Source of the DNA: Planctomycetota bacterium
Lineage (GTDB): Bacteria; Planctomycetota; Phycisphaerae; Sedimentisphaerales; Anaerobacaceae
Direction of reading: 5' to 3'
DNA: 5,767 nucleotides
Assembly: GCA_020344865.1 (NCBI GenBank)
Contig: CP070830.1
Coordinates: forward strand, 534,963 to 540,729
Below, piece after piece: positions 1-5,767 of the stretch. Positions within the stretch are counted from its first letter, which is position 1. Each line of letters opens with the position of its first letter. The notes beneath the pieces were generated by a model. The model was not told the DNA's origin and did not search any database. It was given only the letters and a program-made list of their open reading frames with translations. The position numbers and the translations under genes are program-made.

Positions 1-21
1 GTAAAAAGATAAAGTGAGATA

Positions 22-537
22 TCAAATCAAGAGAGCCTGCATCTGTATGGCACACTGGCGGAACTTATCGGCTGGTAGGGTTACGGTGCGCCATTTGGGG
101 CTGCGGCGTTTCATAAACTTGCGGTAGTCACTTAGTTTGACGGCGAAGAATACATACCGGCTGGAATCGAAGTCATAAAAGCTCCTGCCGTCGAAGTCGA
201 TATCGATGTTCTCCATCTTGTAGGCAAAGACAAAGACGGCTAGGTGGCCGGAGCCGAAGACATCCTGCCAGCCAATCAGGCCGTCGATATCCTCGGTCGT
301 GACCCAGCACTCGAAGCCTGTTAGTTTCTCGAAGCTCGTTCCTTTGAATAATCTTCCCTTTACCTCGGCGATTATCACCTGCTGGTTCTTAGGATAGAGT
401 AGGAAGTCAAAGCTTTTGAACTTCGAACGTCCGTAAACTGCACATTTGCGCTCGTCAACGAGGACATACTTGATGCGGTTATCAATAAGCCAGCTTTCGA
501 AGGCCCGCTCGTAGTGGTTGGGTGTGAAATCTTCCAT
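22..537 (-). CDS. HYExAFE family protein, putative PD-(D/E)XK nuclease-like fold, function unknown
   Basis: A 171-residue soluble protein with no signal peptide or membrane segment. Residues 8-14 read HYERAFE, which matches the signature that names the HYExAFE family, a group I know from Planctomycetota with no assigned function. The N-terminal half has the order expected of a PD-(D/E)XK nuclease core: Glu14 in the first helix, Asp44 in SFDFLLYP after a predicted strand, then Glu58-x-Lys60 in IIAEVKGR. That makes a metal-dependent nuclease or nuclease-derived nucleic-acid-binding role plausible, but this is inference. The C-terminal part (about 128-155) is rich in aromatic and basic residues (FMKRRSPKWR). 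The ATG start lies 16 bases after the hisS stop. The preceding GGGGG run is a poor ribosome binding site, so coupling to hisS translation is likely. The TGA stop is at 22-24. The gene is complete. Confidence is high that it is a real gene and moderate for the fold. Confidence 0.85.
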   Translation of the reverse strand: MEDFTPNHYERAFESWLIDNRIKYVLVDERKCAVYGRSKFKSFDFLLYPKNQQVIIAEVKGRLFKGTSFEKLTGFECWVTTEDIDGLIGWQDVFGSGHLAVFVFAYKMENIDIDFDGRSFYDFDSSRYVFFAVKLSDYRKFMKRRSPKWRTVTLPADKFRQCAIQMQALLI

Positions 538-553
538 TCTGCCCCCGGCGGTA

Positions 554-1831
554 CTATTTGAGAAGATTATCTAATTCAGTCGTCTTTTGCTCGCCGGTTG
601 CCATGTCTTTGACGACGAGTTTGCCGCTTTCAATCTCGGAGCCGATGATTATACACTTTTTCGCACCTTGTACTGAGGCCTGTTTGAGCTGCTTGCTAAG
701 ACCAGTTGGTTTGTAAGCGAAATTAGCGGCTTTGCCTGTGCGTCTTAGCTTTGCTGTTATCTCAATCACTTTTGGGAAATATTTTTTGTCGGCGGAGGCA
801 ATGAAGTAGTCCAACTGTTGTGTTGAGAGGTCTTCGGGGATAAGGTTCCTTTCCTCGAGCAATATGCCCAACACGCAATCACCCATCCCCATACCAGTGG
901 CTGCTATCGAGGGTCCGCCAAAATCCTGTAGTAAATTATCATACCTGCCACCACCGCCAACTGCACGAAGCTCACCTCCAACAGCGTGAACCTCAAATAC
1001 TACTCCGGTGTAGTAGGCCAGCCCACGGACAATACTTGGATAAAAGTCGCAAAATTGCCATACGCCCATTTGTTCCAAAAGGTCTTTCAAACTCGCAAGT
1101 TCTTGCATTGCTGTGTCTACTTCGGGATCTTTGCCGACGATTTCGGGTACCTCTGAAAGGGTTGTAGTGTTCATGAAATCTACAATTTTCTTAGCTGGTG
1201 CTGAATCAGGGACCTGCTCAGCGAGCGTCTTTTCAAATACATCAGGCGGTATTCTGTTATATTTATCCAGCAGAGCATACAACGAATACAGTTGTTTTTC
1301 GGGAATGCCAATGTTCGTGAGCGCAGAGGCCAGAAGTTTTCTATTTGAAATCTTTACACGAATGTCTCTCGGTGTTAGACCGACTGAGCTAAGGTAGTCA
1401 ATGGTAGTGAAAATTATTTCGGCGTCTGCAAGCACGTCGTCTACGCCGATTATGTCGACGTTCCACTGGAAGAATTCGCGAAGGCGGCCTCGCTGTGGGC
1501 GTTCAGCGCGGAAGAGTCTCGGTACGGAGAACCACTTAATCGGCTTGGGCAGTGAATTTATTTGCTGGTTCATCATTCTGGCCATGGTGGGGGTGATTTC
1601 AGGTCGGAGGGCGAGTTCCCGGCCGCCCCTGTCGGTGAGCGAGAAGAGCTGCTCGGCGATTTCGTCGCCGCTTTTTAACTGGAACATCTTTAAGTACTCA
1701 AAAATGGGTCCATCGTATTCCTCGAAACCGTTGCGCAAAGATACCCTCTTCCAGCCGTCAATTATCCAGTTGCGGCGGGCCATGTCCAGCGGATAGAAAT
1801 CCCTCGTACCTTTTACGGGCGGTATCTTCAT
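554..1831 (-). CDS. hisS: histidyl-tRNA synthetase (class II)
   Basis: Charges tRNA-His with histidine in the cytoplasm (EC 6.1.1.21). The length of 425 residues is normal for bacterial HisRS. Visible landmarks, in order: the N-terminal PVKGTRDFYP (5-14); ALRPEITPTMARM (74-86); motif 2 as FRAERPQRGRLREFFQ (107-122) followed by WNVDIIG; the histidine-specific RGLAYYTGVVFE (269-280); GGGGRYDNLL (292-301); and a C-terminal anticodon-binding domain from about 340. Motif 3 reads GMGMGDCVLGILLEE (313-327), so GDCV stands where most HisRS have GLER. The residues around motif 2 (REFFQWNVDIIG) and this GD form recall plant organellar HisRS. The ATG start overlaps the TGA stop of the upstream cysteine-cluster gene by 4 bases (ATGA). 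No good ribosome binding site precedes it, only an A-rich stretch, which suggests translational coupling. The TAG stop is at 554-556. Confidence 0.97.
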   Translation of the reverse strand: MKIPPVKGTRDFYPLDMARRNWIIDGWKRVSLRNGFEEYDGPIFEYLKMFQLKSGDEIAEQLFSLTDRGGRELALRPEITPTMARMMNQQINSLPKPIKWFSVPRLFRAERPQRGRLREFFQWNVDIIGVDDVLADAEIIFTTIDYLSSVGLTPRDIRVKISNRKLLASALTNIGIPEKQLYSLYALLDKYNRIPPDVFEKTLAEQVPDSAPAKKIVDFMNTTTLSEVPEIVGKDPEVDTAMQELASLKDLLEQMGVWQFCDFYPSIVRGLAYYTGVVFEVHAVGGELRAVGGGGRYDNLLQDFGGPSIAATGMGMGDCVLGILLEERNLIPEDLSTQQLDYFIASADKKYFPKVIEITAKLRRTGKAANFAYKPTGLSKQLKQASVQGAKKCIIIGSEIESGKLVVKDMATGEQKTTELDNLLK

Positions 1832-2232
1832 TTTCTTATCTTTTGCTTTTTCTTTCTGCTTTTCGTTTTTTTTGCGGCGGCTTTGCCGAATTTTCTCTCA
1901 ATGTACTCCTGCATTTGTTTGTCACTGGTAAAGTGCAGGTCGTAGCCGTATGTGCCATCGGTAAAATCACAGTTTTTTGGGCTGTAGCCCCTGCACATCC
2001 TCGGCCTATCGGTATAAATTTTACATCTCTGGTCCTTTTCGGAGAGGTATTTGCACTTGTTCCTTACGTTTATGTACCAGTCGCCTTCATCTACGTATAC
2101 GGTTATACCTTTATGACAAAGATACCATCTTATATCATCGTAATCGCCTTTGTTCTTGGGCGTCTCGATAGGGAAAGCAAAGTACCTGCAGCACAGGGCT
2201 GTGCAGTTGTCACACAAAGCCTTCTTTGCCAT
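1828..2232 (-). CDS. YkgJ-type (UPF0153) cysteine-cluster protein
   Basis: A 134-residue protein with nine cysteines in the YkgJ/UPF0153 arrangement. C7xxC10xxxC14C15 is at the N-terminus, C39 follows, then C60, C70, C80 and C88 in the context CKYL...RCKIYTDRPRMCRGYSPKNC. The family is thought to bind a zinc ion or iron-sulfur centre through these cysteines; its biochemical role is not established. The last 20 residues (from about 117) are a lysine/arginine tail, possibly disordered and able to bind nucleic acid. An upstream in-frame TTG at 2256 is possible, but the ATG at 2230-2232 is preferred: GGAG (complement of 2242-2245) lies 9 bases before it, and the family's CxxC motif usually starts close to the N-terminus. 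This is the first gene of the left operon, about 40 bases from the predicted transcription start. Its TGA overlaps the hisS ATG. Link to HisRS function is unknown. Confidence 0.9.
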   Translation of the reverse strand: MAKKALCDNCTALCCRYFAFPIETPKNKGDYDDIRWYLCHKGITVYVDEGDWYINVRNKCKYLSEKDQRCKIYTDRPRMCRGYSPKNCDFTDGTYGYDLHFTSDKQMQEYIERKFGKAAAKKTKSRKKKQKIRK

Positions 2233-2241
2233 TACGACGAA

Positions 2242-2245
2242 CTCC
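2242..2245 (-). promoter_or_regulatory. ribosome binding site of the cysteine-cluster gene
   Basis: Read on the minus strand this is GGAG, 9 bases before the ATG at 2232. It would fall inside the coding region if translation began at the upstream TTG (2256), so it supports the shorter protein. Confidence 0.7.
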
Positions 2246-2279
2246 AAATACAGCAAACACTCTGCGACGAGTGCCAGAC

Positions 2280-2308
2280 ACTATAAGCTATCGGCGGGCC
2301 TCAGTCAA
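2280..2308 (-). promoter_or_regulatory. sigma70-type promoter for the left operon
   Basis: On the minus strand a -35 hexamer TTGACT (complement of 2303-2308) is followed, after exactly 17 bases, by a -10 hexamer TATAGT (complement of 2280-2285). Each differs from consensus at one base. Transcription would begin near 2273, giving a leader of about 40 bases before the ATG at 2232. This would drive the cysteine-cluster gene, hisS and the HYExAFE gene. It is the best promoter match in the window; no experimental support is available here. Confidence 0.7.
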
Positions 2309-2360
2309 GAAATGCAAAAATAGACCTTGCTGCTTTTGGTCGGCACGGATTAATTGTCTA

Positions 2361-2389
2361 TTGACTATTTGCCAATGGATTCATAGACT
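2361..2389 (+). promoter_or_regulatory. candidate sigma70-type promoter for the hom operon
   Basis: TTGACT at 2361-2366 is followed after 17 bases by TAGACT at 2384-2389. The -35 matches consensus at five of six bases. The -10 matches at four, including the important first T, second A and last T. Transcription would start near 2396, leaving a leader of only about 26 bases before the ATG at 2422. That is too short for a classical leader-peptide attenuator, so any feedback on this operon would have to act at the promoter or on the enzymes. It is weaker than the opposing promoter. Confidence 0.5.
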
Positions 2390-2412
2390 ACGAATCGAAA
2401 ATTATGGGATAC

Positions 2413-2418
2413 GAGGTG
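2413..2418 (+). promoter_or_regulatory. ribosome binding site of hom
   Basis: GAGGTG, ending three bases before the ATG at 2422 (five if only GAGG is counted). The alternative ATG at 2404 has no purine-rich site before it and would place this element inside the coding region. It therefore decides the start of homoserine dehydrogenase. Confidence 0.75.
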
Positions 2419-2421
2419 CAA

Positions 2422-3747
2422 ATGGCTGAGAAAAATGTAAAAGTTGGTCTTGTGGGCTTCGGCACCGTCGGCTGCGGTGTTGCGAAACTGATACTGGAAG
2501 AGGCCGATTCAATGGCCGCCAAAACCGGTCTTCGGTTACAGCTTGCGTGTGTCGTTGATGTCGATACGCAGTCGGCTCGGCCGGTAAAGCTGCCCGACGG
2601 TATTCTTACGGATGATTTAAAAAGGCTGCTGAATGATGACACTATTTCGATAGGTGTCGAATTAGTCGGTGGGACGGATGCTGCGAAGGACGTCCAGCTT
2701 AAAATGCTACATGCCGGCAAGGACGTGGTTACCGCGAACAAGGCTCTTTTGGCCGAGCACGGTAATGAACTTTACAAAACGGCTCGCGAGAACAACCGAT
2801 GCATCGCGTTCGAGGCGAGTTGTGCCGGCGGTATACCGATTGTCTCGGGCATACGGAGCGGCCTGACGGCGAACAACATCACGGCGATGTACGGAATAGT
2901 TAATGGAACGTGCAACTACATACTTTCGAACATGACCGCCAAAGACGAAGATTTCTCCGAGGCTCTGGCCGAGGCGCAAAGCAAAGGTTATGCTGAGGCC
3001 GACCCGACGCTGGATATCAGCGGCTATGACAGTGCCCACAAGCTTGCCATACTTGCTTCTATCGCATTCGGATATGAAATTACGCTCGATGATATCTTTG
3101 TCGAGGGCATTGAAGCGATTTCGAAAGACGATATCCGTTACGGTGGCGAGATGGGCTACGTACTTAAGCTGTTGGCGATAGGGCAGAAAGACCAGAACAG
3201 CAGGATTTCGCTCCGCGTGCATCCTTCCTTTATCGCCAAGGACAACTCGCTTGCGCGCGTGGACGGTCCGTTTAACGCGGTCAGCATATTCGGCAGCGCC
3301 GTCGGGCAGGTGATGTACTACGGACGTGGCGCCGGTATGATGCCTACCGCAAGCGCCGTCGTTACCGACATCATTGATGTCGCTCTCGGTAATTCCGCTA
3401 CGACCTTCCGTCATCTGAATGTCAAGCCGCGCAGCGAGACAAAATCACTGATTGAGAAGATAGGTGATACGGTGAGCCGGTTCTATATAAAGGTGATGTG
3501 TAAAGACCGGCCGGGCGGAGTGGCCCAGTGGAGCAGGGTGTTAGCCGACCACGAAATAAGTATATCCGGTGCGCTGCAGCACGAAGGTATCGGTCCGGAC
3601 AATACCGTGCCGGTGGTGATTGTTACACATCCCACGCGTCAGGAAAGTATGACCGGTGCTTTGGGAGACATTGAAAAACTTGAGGTGATCGGCGGAAGGC
3701 CGGTCTGCATAAGGATAGTTGACATACCGGAGGACAAGGAAACTTGA
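2422..3747 (+). CDS. hom: homoserine dehydrogenase with C-terminal ACT domain
   Basis: Reduces aspartate-4-semialdehyde to homoserine with NAD(P)H (EC 1.1.1.3), the branch point towards threonine and methionine. The protein has 441 residues, the usual size for the monofunctional, ACT-containing bacterial type. The Rossmann domain has VGFGTVGCGV at 11-20 and VTANKALLAEHG at 103-114. The catalytic domain has AGGIPIVSGIRSG (135-147), NGTCNYIL (161-168), AEADPTLDISGYDSAHKL (191-208, with the conserved lysine at 207) and GRGAGMMPTASAVVTD (301-316). From about 353 an ACT domain begins (FYIKVMCKDRPGGVAQ), typical of allosteric control by an amino acid such as threonine; the effector is inferred. The start at 2422 is chosen over the ATG at 2404 because GAGGTG lies just before it and the Rossmann strand then begins near the N-terminus. 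The TGA stop overlaps the next gene's TTG start by 4 bases. Confidence 0.97.
   Translation: MAEKNVKVGLVGFGTVGCGVAKLILEEADSMAAKTGLRLQLACVVDVDTQSARPVKLPDGILTDDLKRLLNDDTISIGVELVGGTDAAKDVQLKMLHAGKDVVTANKALLAEHGNELYKTARENNRCIAFEASCAGGIPIVSGIRSGLTANNITAMYGIVNGTCNYILSNMTAKDEDFSEALAEAQSKGYAEADPTLDISGYDSAHKLAILASIAFGYEITLDDIFVEGIEAISKDDIRYGGEMGYVLKLLAIGQKDQNSRISLRVHPSFIAKDNSLARVDGPFNAVSIFGSAVGQVMYYGRGAGMMPTASAVVTDIIDVALGNSATTFRHLNVKPRSETKSLIEKIGDTVSRFYIKVMCKDRPGGVAQWSRVLADHEISISGALQHEGIGPDNTVPVVIVTHPTRQESMTGALGDIEKLEVIGGRPVCIRIVDIPEDKET
3729..3740 (+). promoter_or_regulatory. ribosome binding site of the phosphoglycerate mutase-like gene
   Basis: GGAGG at 3729-3733, with a second purine cluster AAGGA at 3736-3740, lies inside the end of hom, 10 and 3 bases before the TTG at 3744. 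A site this strong offsets the weak TTG start codon and supports initiation at this overlapping position. Confidence 0.65.
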
Positions 3748-4931
3748 CCAAGTATGCCATTATAATTCCCGACGGTGCCGCGGATGAGCCGCTGGAACAG
3801 CTCGGCAATAAGACTGTGCTTGATGCTGCTGCAATACCCAACATGGACACAGTCAGCCGAGAGGGCAGGCAGGGTATCGTCCGGACGGTTCCGGATGGTA
3901 TGGAGCCCGGTAGTGACATTGCGCAGATGACTCTGCTGGGCTACGACCCTCGGCAGTATTACACCGGCAGGGCACCTATAGAGGCGGTTGCGCGCGATAT
4001 CAAATTATCGGAAGATGACTGGGTCTTTAGATGCAATCTCGTTACCATTGTTGACGGCAAGATGGAAGACCACAGCGCCGGACATATATCCACCGAAGAG
4101 GCAAGCGCATTGATAAATGAATTAAACGAGCGGTTTGGCAGCGAGCACACTCGTTTTCATCCGGGAGTAAGTTACCGGCATCTGGTGGTCTTCAAGGGGC
4201 GAGATTTTGATGTTCGGACGTATCCGCCGCACGACCATATAGGGACGGCGGTGGAAAAGATTCTTCCTCGCGGCAATGGCGCCGAAACGCTGGTGGATTT
4301 AATGGCCCGTTCGCAGGTGCTTTTTGCCAATCACGATGTTAACAAAGTCAGGAAAGACCTTGGCGAAAATCAGGTAAGCTCAATCTGGCTTTGGGGACAA
4401 GGCAGGAAGGCCAGAATGGAAAGTTTCAAGAAGCGGTTTGGCATCAGGGGCGCCGCCATCACGGCCGTCGATTTGGTGAGAGGTCTGTCTAAGCTCATCG
4501 GTTTTGACTTGATAGACGTGCCGGGTGCAACCGGCTTTGTCGATACGAATTATAAGGGCAAGGGGTTGGCGGCGGTAGAAGCGCTCGACAAATATGACCT
4601 TGTCTTTGTCCACGTAGAGGCGCCCGATGAAGCATCCCATAACGGAAGCGCCGAGATGAAGAAGAAAGCCGTCGAGCAAATCGACAAATGTATAGTTGGC
4701 CCGGTGCTTGAAGCGTTGCGTCGCTACGAGAGCTGGCGAATACTTGTTATGCCGGACCATCCGACCCCTGTCTCGAGCAAGGCCCATTCAGCCGAGCCGG
4801 TTCCGTTTGCCATGGCAGGCACCGGTATCAGCGGAATCCTGCAAGCGGCTTTCAGCGAGGCACACGCCGCCAAGTCGGGCTTTAAAGTGGATAATGGCTT
4901 CGAGTTAATGGAATATTTTCTAAAAATCTGA
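3744..4931 (+). CDS. archaeal-type phosphoglycerate mutase-like protein, probable homoserine kinase
   Basis: A 395-residue member of the alkaline phosphatase superfamily, closest to archaeal-type cofactor-independent phosphoglycerate mutase (ApgM). Metal and active-site landmarks are present: Asp10 in IIIPDGAAD; Ser57 in EPGSDIAQMTLLGYDP, the position of the phosphorylated serine in mutases; MEDHSAGHIS (107-116); PPHDH (161-165); NQVSSIWLWGQG (209-220); HVEAPDEASH (290-299); PDHPTP (337-342); and KAHSAEPVPF (346-355). It lies between homoserine dehydrogenase and aspartate kinase and overlaps hom by 4 bases. This matches the TIGR 'proposed homoserine kinase' group, whose members replace ThrB in bacteria lacking a GHMP-type kinase. 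The likely reaction is therefore homoserine to O-phosphohomoserine. Family membership is directly supported; the kinase role rests on context and family knowledge. The alternative is a true phosphoglycerate mutase. The start is TTG, chosen for the strong ribosome binding site and the first strand beginning at residue 4. Confidence 0.93.
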   Translation: MTKYAIIIPDGAADEPLEQLGNKTVLDAAAIPNMDTVSREGRQGIVRTVPDGMEPGSDIAQMTLLGYDPRQYYTGRAPIEAVARDIKLSEDDWVFRCNLVTIVDGKMEDHSAGHISTEEASALINELNERFGSEHTRFHPGVSYRHLVVFKGRDFDVRTYPPHDHIGTAVEKILPRGNGAETLVDLMARSQVLFANHDVNKVRKDLGENQVSSIWLWGQGRKARMESFKKRFGIRGAAITAVDLVRGLSKLIGFDLIDVPGATGFVDTNYKGKGLAAVEALDKYDLVFVHVEAPDEASHNGSAEMKKKAVEQIDKCIVGPVLEALRRYESWRILVMPDHPTPVSSKAHSAEPVPFAMAGTGISGILQAAFSEAHAAKSGFKVDNGFELMEYFLKI

Positions 4932-4936
4932 TAAGG
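4932..4936 (+). promoter_or_regulatory. ribosome binding site of lysC
   Basis: TAAGG, six bases before the ATG at 4943, in the 11-base gap after the preceding gene's stop codon. It supports that start and indicates co-transcription without an internal promoter. Confidence 0.6.
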
Positions 4937-4942
4937 TTGGTT

Positions 4943-5767
4943 ATGGCAATTATTGTGCAGAAATTCGGCGGGACTTCGGTTGCGGATGCAGGCAAAATCC
5001 GTCGGGCCGCCAAGCGGGTAATGGAGGCGGTGAGCAAGGGCTTCAATGTGGTGGTGGTTGCATCGGCTCGCGGCAAACAGACCGACCAGCTCATCGCCGA
5101 TGCTCTGGAACTTAACCCCAATCCTCCTGAACGCGAGCTGGACCAATTACTAAGTACGGGTGAAATACAGTCGGTATCGCTTTTTGCCATGGCCCTTGCC
5201 GCCGCCGGCTGCGATGCTATCAGCTTCACAGGGGCGCAGATACGGTTGATTACCGACAGCGTCCATACAAAGGCGCGGATAAAAAGTATCGATGCCGAGA
5301 GAATCCGAGAACAATTAGACAAAGGCAAGGTCGTACTAGTGGCGGGCTTCCAGGGAATGGACGAGAACGGCAATATAACCACACTCGGCAGGGGCGGCTC
5401 GGATACCAGTGCGGTGGCCCTTGCGACGGCGCTGGGCGCAAAGGAATGCGAAATCTACACCGATGTCGATGGAATACATACGACCGACCCGCGGATATTC
5501 AAAGAAGCCGCGAAAATGGATTTGATTAGTTACGATGAAATGCTCGAACTGGCAAGCCTTGGTGCGGGCGTGATGCACACCAGGGCAGTCGAGTTCGGAA
5601 AGAAATATGACGTCAGGATTCACGTAAGAAGCAGTATAGAAGAAAAAGAAGGGACAGTAATTACTCACGAGGTGCCGCAGATGGAAGATGTAGTGGTTTC
5701 AGGAGCGACTATACAAAAACACATGGCGAAAATAGACCTTGTCGGTGTGGACAACGAGCCCGGCAAC
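4943..5767 (+). CDS. lysC: aspartate kinase, 3' end outside the window
   Basis: Phosphorylates aspartate, the first step towards lysine, threonine and methionine (EC 2.7.2.4). The open frame runs from the ATG to the window end, giving 275 residues; monofunctional aspartate kinases are usually around 400. Visible motifs: VQKFGGTSVAD (5-15), the family signature with Lys7; LLSTGE (69-74); ISFTGAQ (93-99); TDSVHTKARI (104-113); VAGFQG (133-138); TLGRGGSDTSAVALA (147-161); IYTDVDGIHTTDPR (171-184); and ISYDEMLELASLGAGVMHTRAVEF (195-218, given in key blocks ISYDEMLEL and HTRAVEF). From about residue 250 (VVSGATIQKHMAKIDLVGV) the first ACT regulatory domain begins and is cut off. Feedback by lysine and/or threonine is expected for the family. 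Residues 41-48 read SARGKQTD, where most homologues have SAMGxTTD. It is the third gene of the operon, 11 bases behind its neighbour, so aspartate kinase supply is co-regulated with homoserine synthesis. Confidence 0.96.
   Translation, partial: MAIIVQKFGGTSVADAGKIRRAAKRVMEAVSKGFNVVVVASARGKQTDQLIADALELNPNPPERELDQLLSTGEIQSVSLFAMALAAAGCDAISFTGAQIRLITDSVHTKARIKSIDAERIREQLDKGKVVLVAGFQGMDENGNITTLGRGGSDTSAVALATALGAKECEIYTDVDGIHTTDPRIFKEAAKMDLISYDEMLELASLGAGVMHTRAVEFGKKYDVRIHVRSSIEEKEGTVITHEVPQMEDVVVSGATIQKHMAKIDLVGVDNEPGN

Noticed and set aside
1..21. Possible terminator after the left operon
   Set aside because: Only 21 A-rich bases are visible beyond the stop codon and they form no hairpin; the rest lies outside the window.
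1843..2286. A 147-codon open frame on the plus strand opposite the cysteine-cluster gene, with hydrophobic stretches
   Set aside because: It is antisense to a clear YkgJ-family gene. The apparent membrane segments are the complement of lysine-rich and charged codons, and its end crosses the left-operon promoter.
2317..2329. A 13-base perfect direct repeat, AAAATAGACCTTG, shared with 5729-5741 inside lysC
   Set aside because: One match of this length is unremarkable by chance in a window this size, and the second copy is ordinary coding sequence of the ACT domain. I see no flanking duplication or element boundary.
2396..2421. Possible amino-acid attenuator or riboswitch ahead of hom
   Set aside because: The predicted leader is only about 26 bases, with no leader peptide rich in Thr or Ile codons and no terminator-like hairpin.
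2404..2421. Longer homoserine dehydrogenase starting at the ATG at 2404
   Set aside because: No ribosome binding site precedes it, and the six extra residues are encoded by the sequence that forms the binding site of the ATG at 2422.
2707..3414. A 235-codon open frame on the minus strand opposite homoserine dehydrogenase
   Set aside because: It is fully antisense to a gene with complete family motifs, its translation has no recognisable domain, and it lacks a convincing ribosome binding site. It is a shadow of the codon bias of hom.

Overview
The window reads as a bacterial chromosomal segment with two divergent operons, and nearly all of it is coding. The best guess for the source is a planctomycete, possibly of the Phycisphaerae or Sedimentisphaerales type. 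Two features point there. The last gene of the left operon carries the HYExAFE signature, which I know as a family named from Planctomycetota. The left operon also has a long YkgJ-type cysteine-cluster protein in the form I associate with that phylum. This assignment comes from remembered family knowledge, not from a search.

Left half, minus strand (about 2285 down to 22): a strong sigma70-like promoter (TTGACT-N17-TATAGT) precedes three tightly packed genes. They are a YkgJ-type cysteine-cluster protein (2232-1828), histidyl-tRNA synthetase hisS (1831-554) and a HYExAFE-family protein (537-22). The first two overlap by 4 bases (ATGA) and the last two are 16 bases apart, so co-transcription and translational coupling are likely. 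The HisRS resembles the plant-organelle-like branch and lacks the usual GxER form of class II motif 3. The HYExAFE protein shows a PD-(D/E)XK nuclease-like signature, and its function is unknown.

Centre (2233-2421): a 189-base divergent intergenic region holds two outward-facing promoter candidates with the same -35 hexamer, TTGACT, plus one decisive ribosome binding site at each end. I see no RNA gene or attenuator in it.

Right half, plus strand (2422 to the window end): an aspartate-family amino acid operon. It encodes homoserine dehydrogenase with a C-terminal ACT domain (2422-3747), an archaeal-type phosphoglycerate mutase-like protein (3744-4931) and aspartate kinase (from 4943, cut by the window end). 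The middle gene overlaps hom by 4 bases (TTGA). It sits where a homoserine kinase would be expected, so it is most likely the non-homologous 'proposed homoserine kinase' rather than a glycolytic mutase. The three genes would supply aspartate kinase, homoserine dehydrogenase and homoserine kinase. Aspartate-semialdehyde dehydrogenase and threonine synthase are not in the window.

I found no mobile element, CRISPR array, tRNA or rRNA, and no convincing terminator. The most noteworthy points are the homoserine kinase substitute, the unusual HisRS motif 3 and the uncharacterised nuclease-like protein coupled to hisS.
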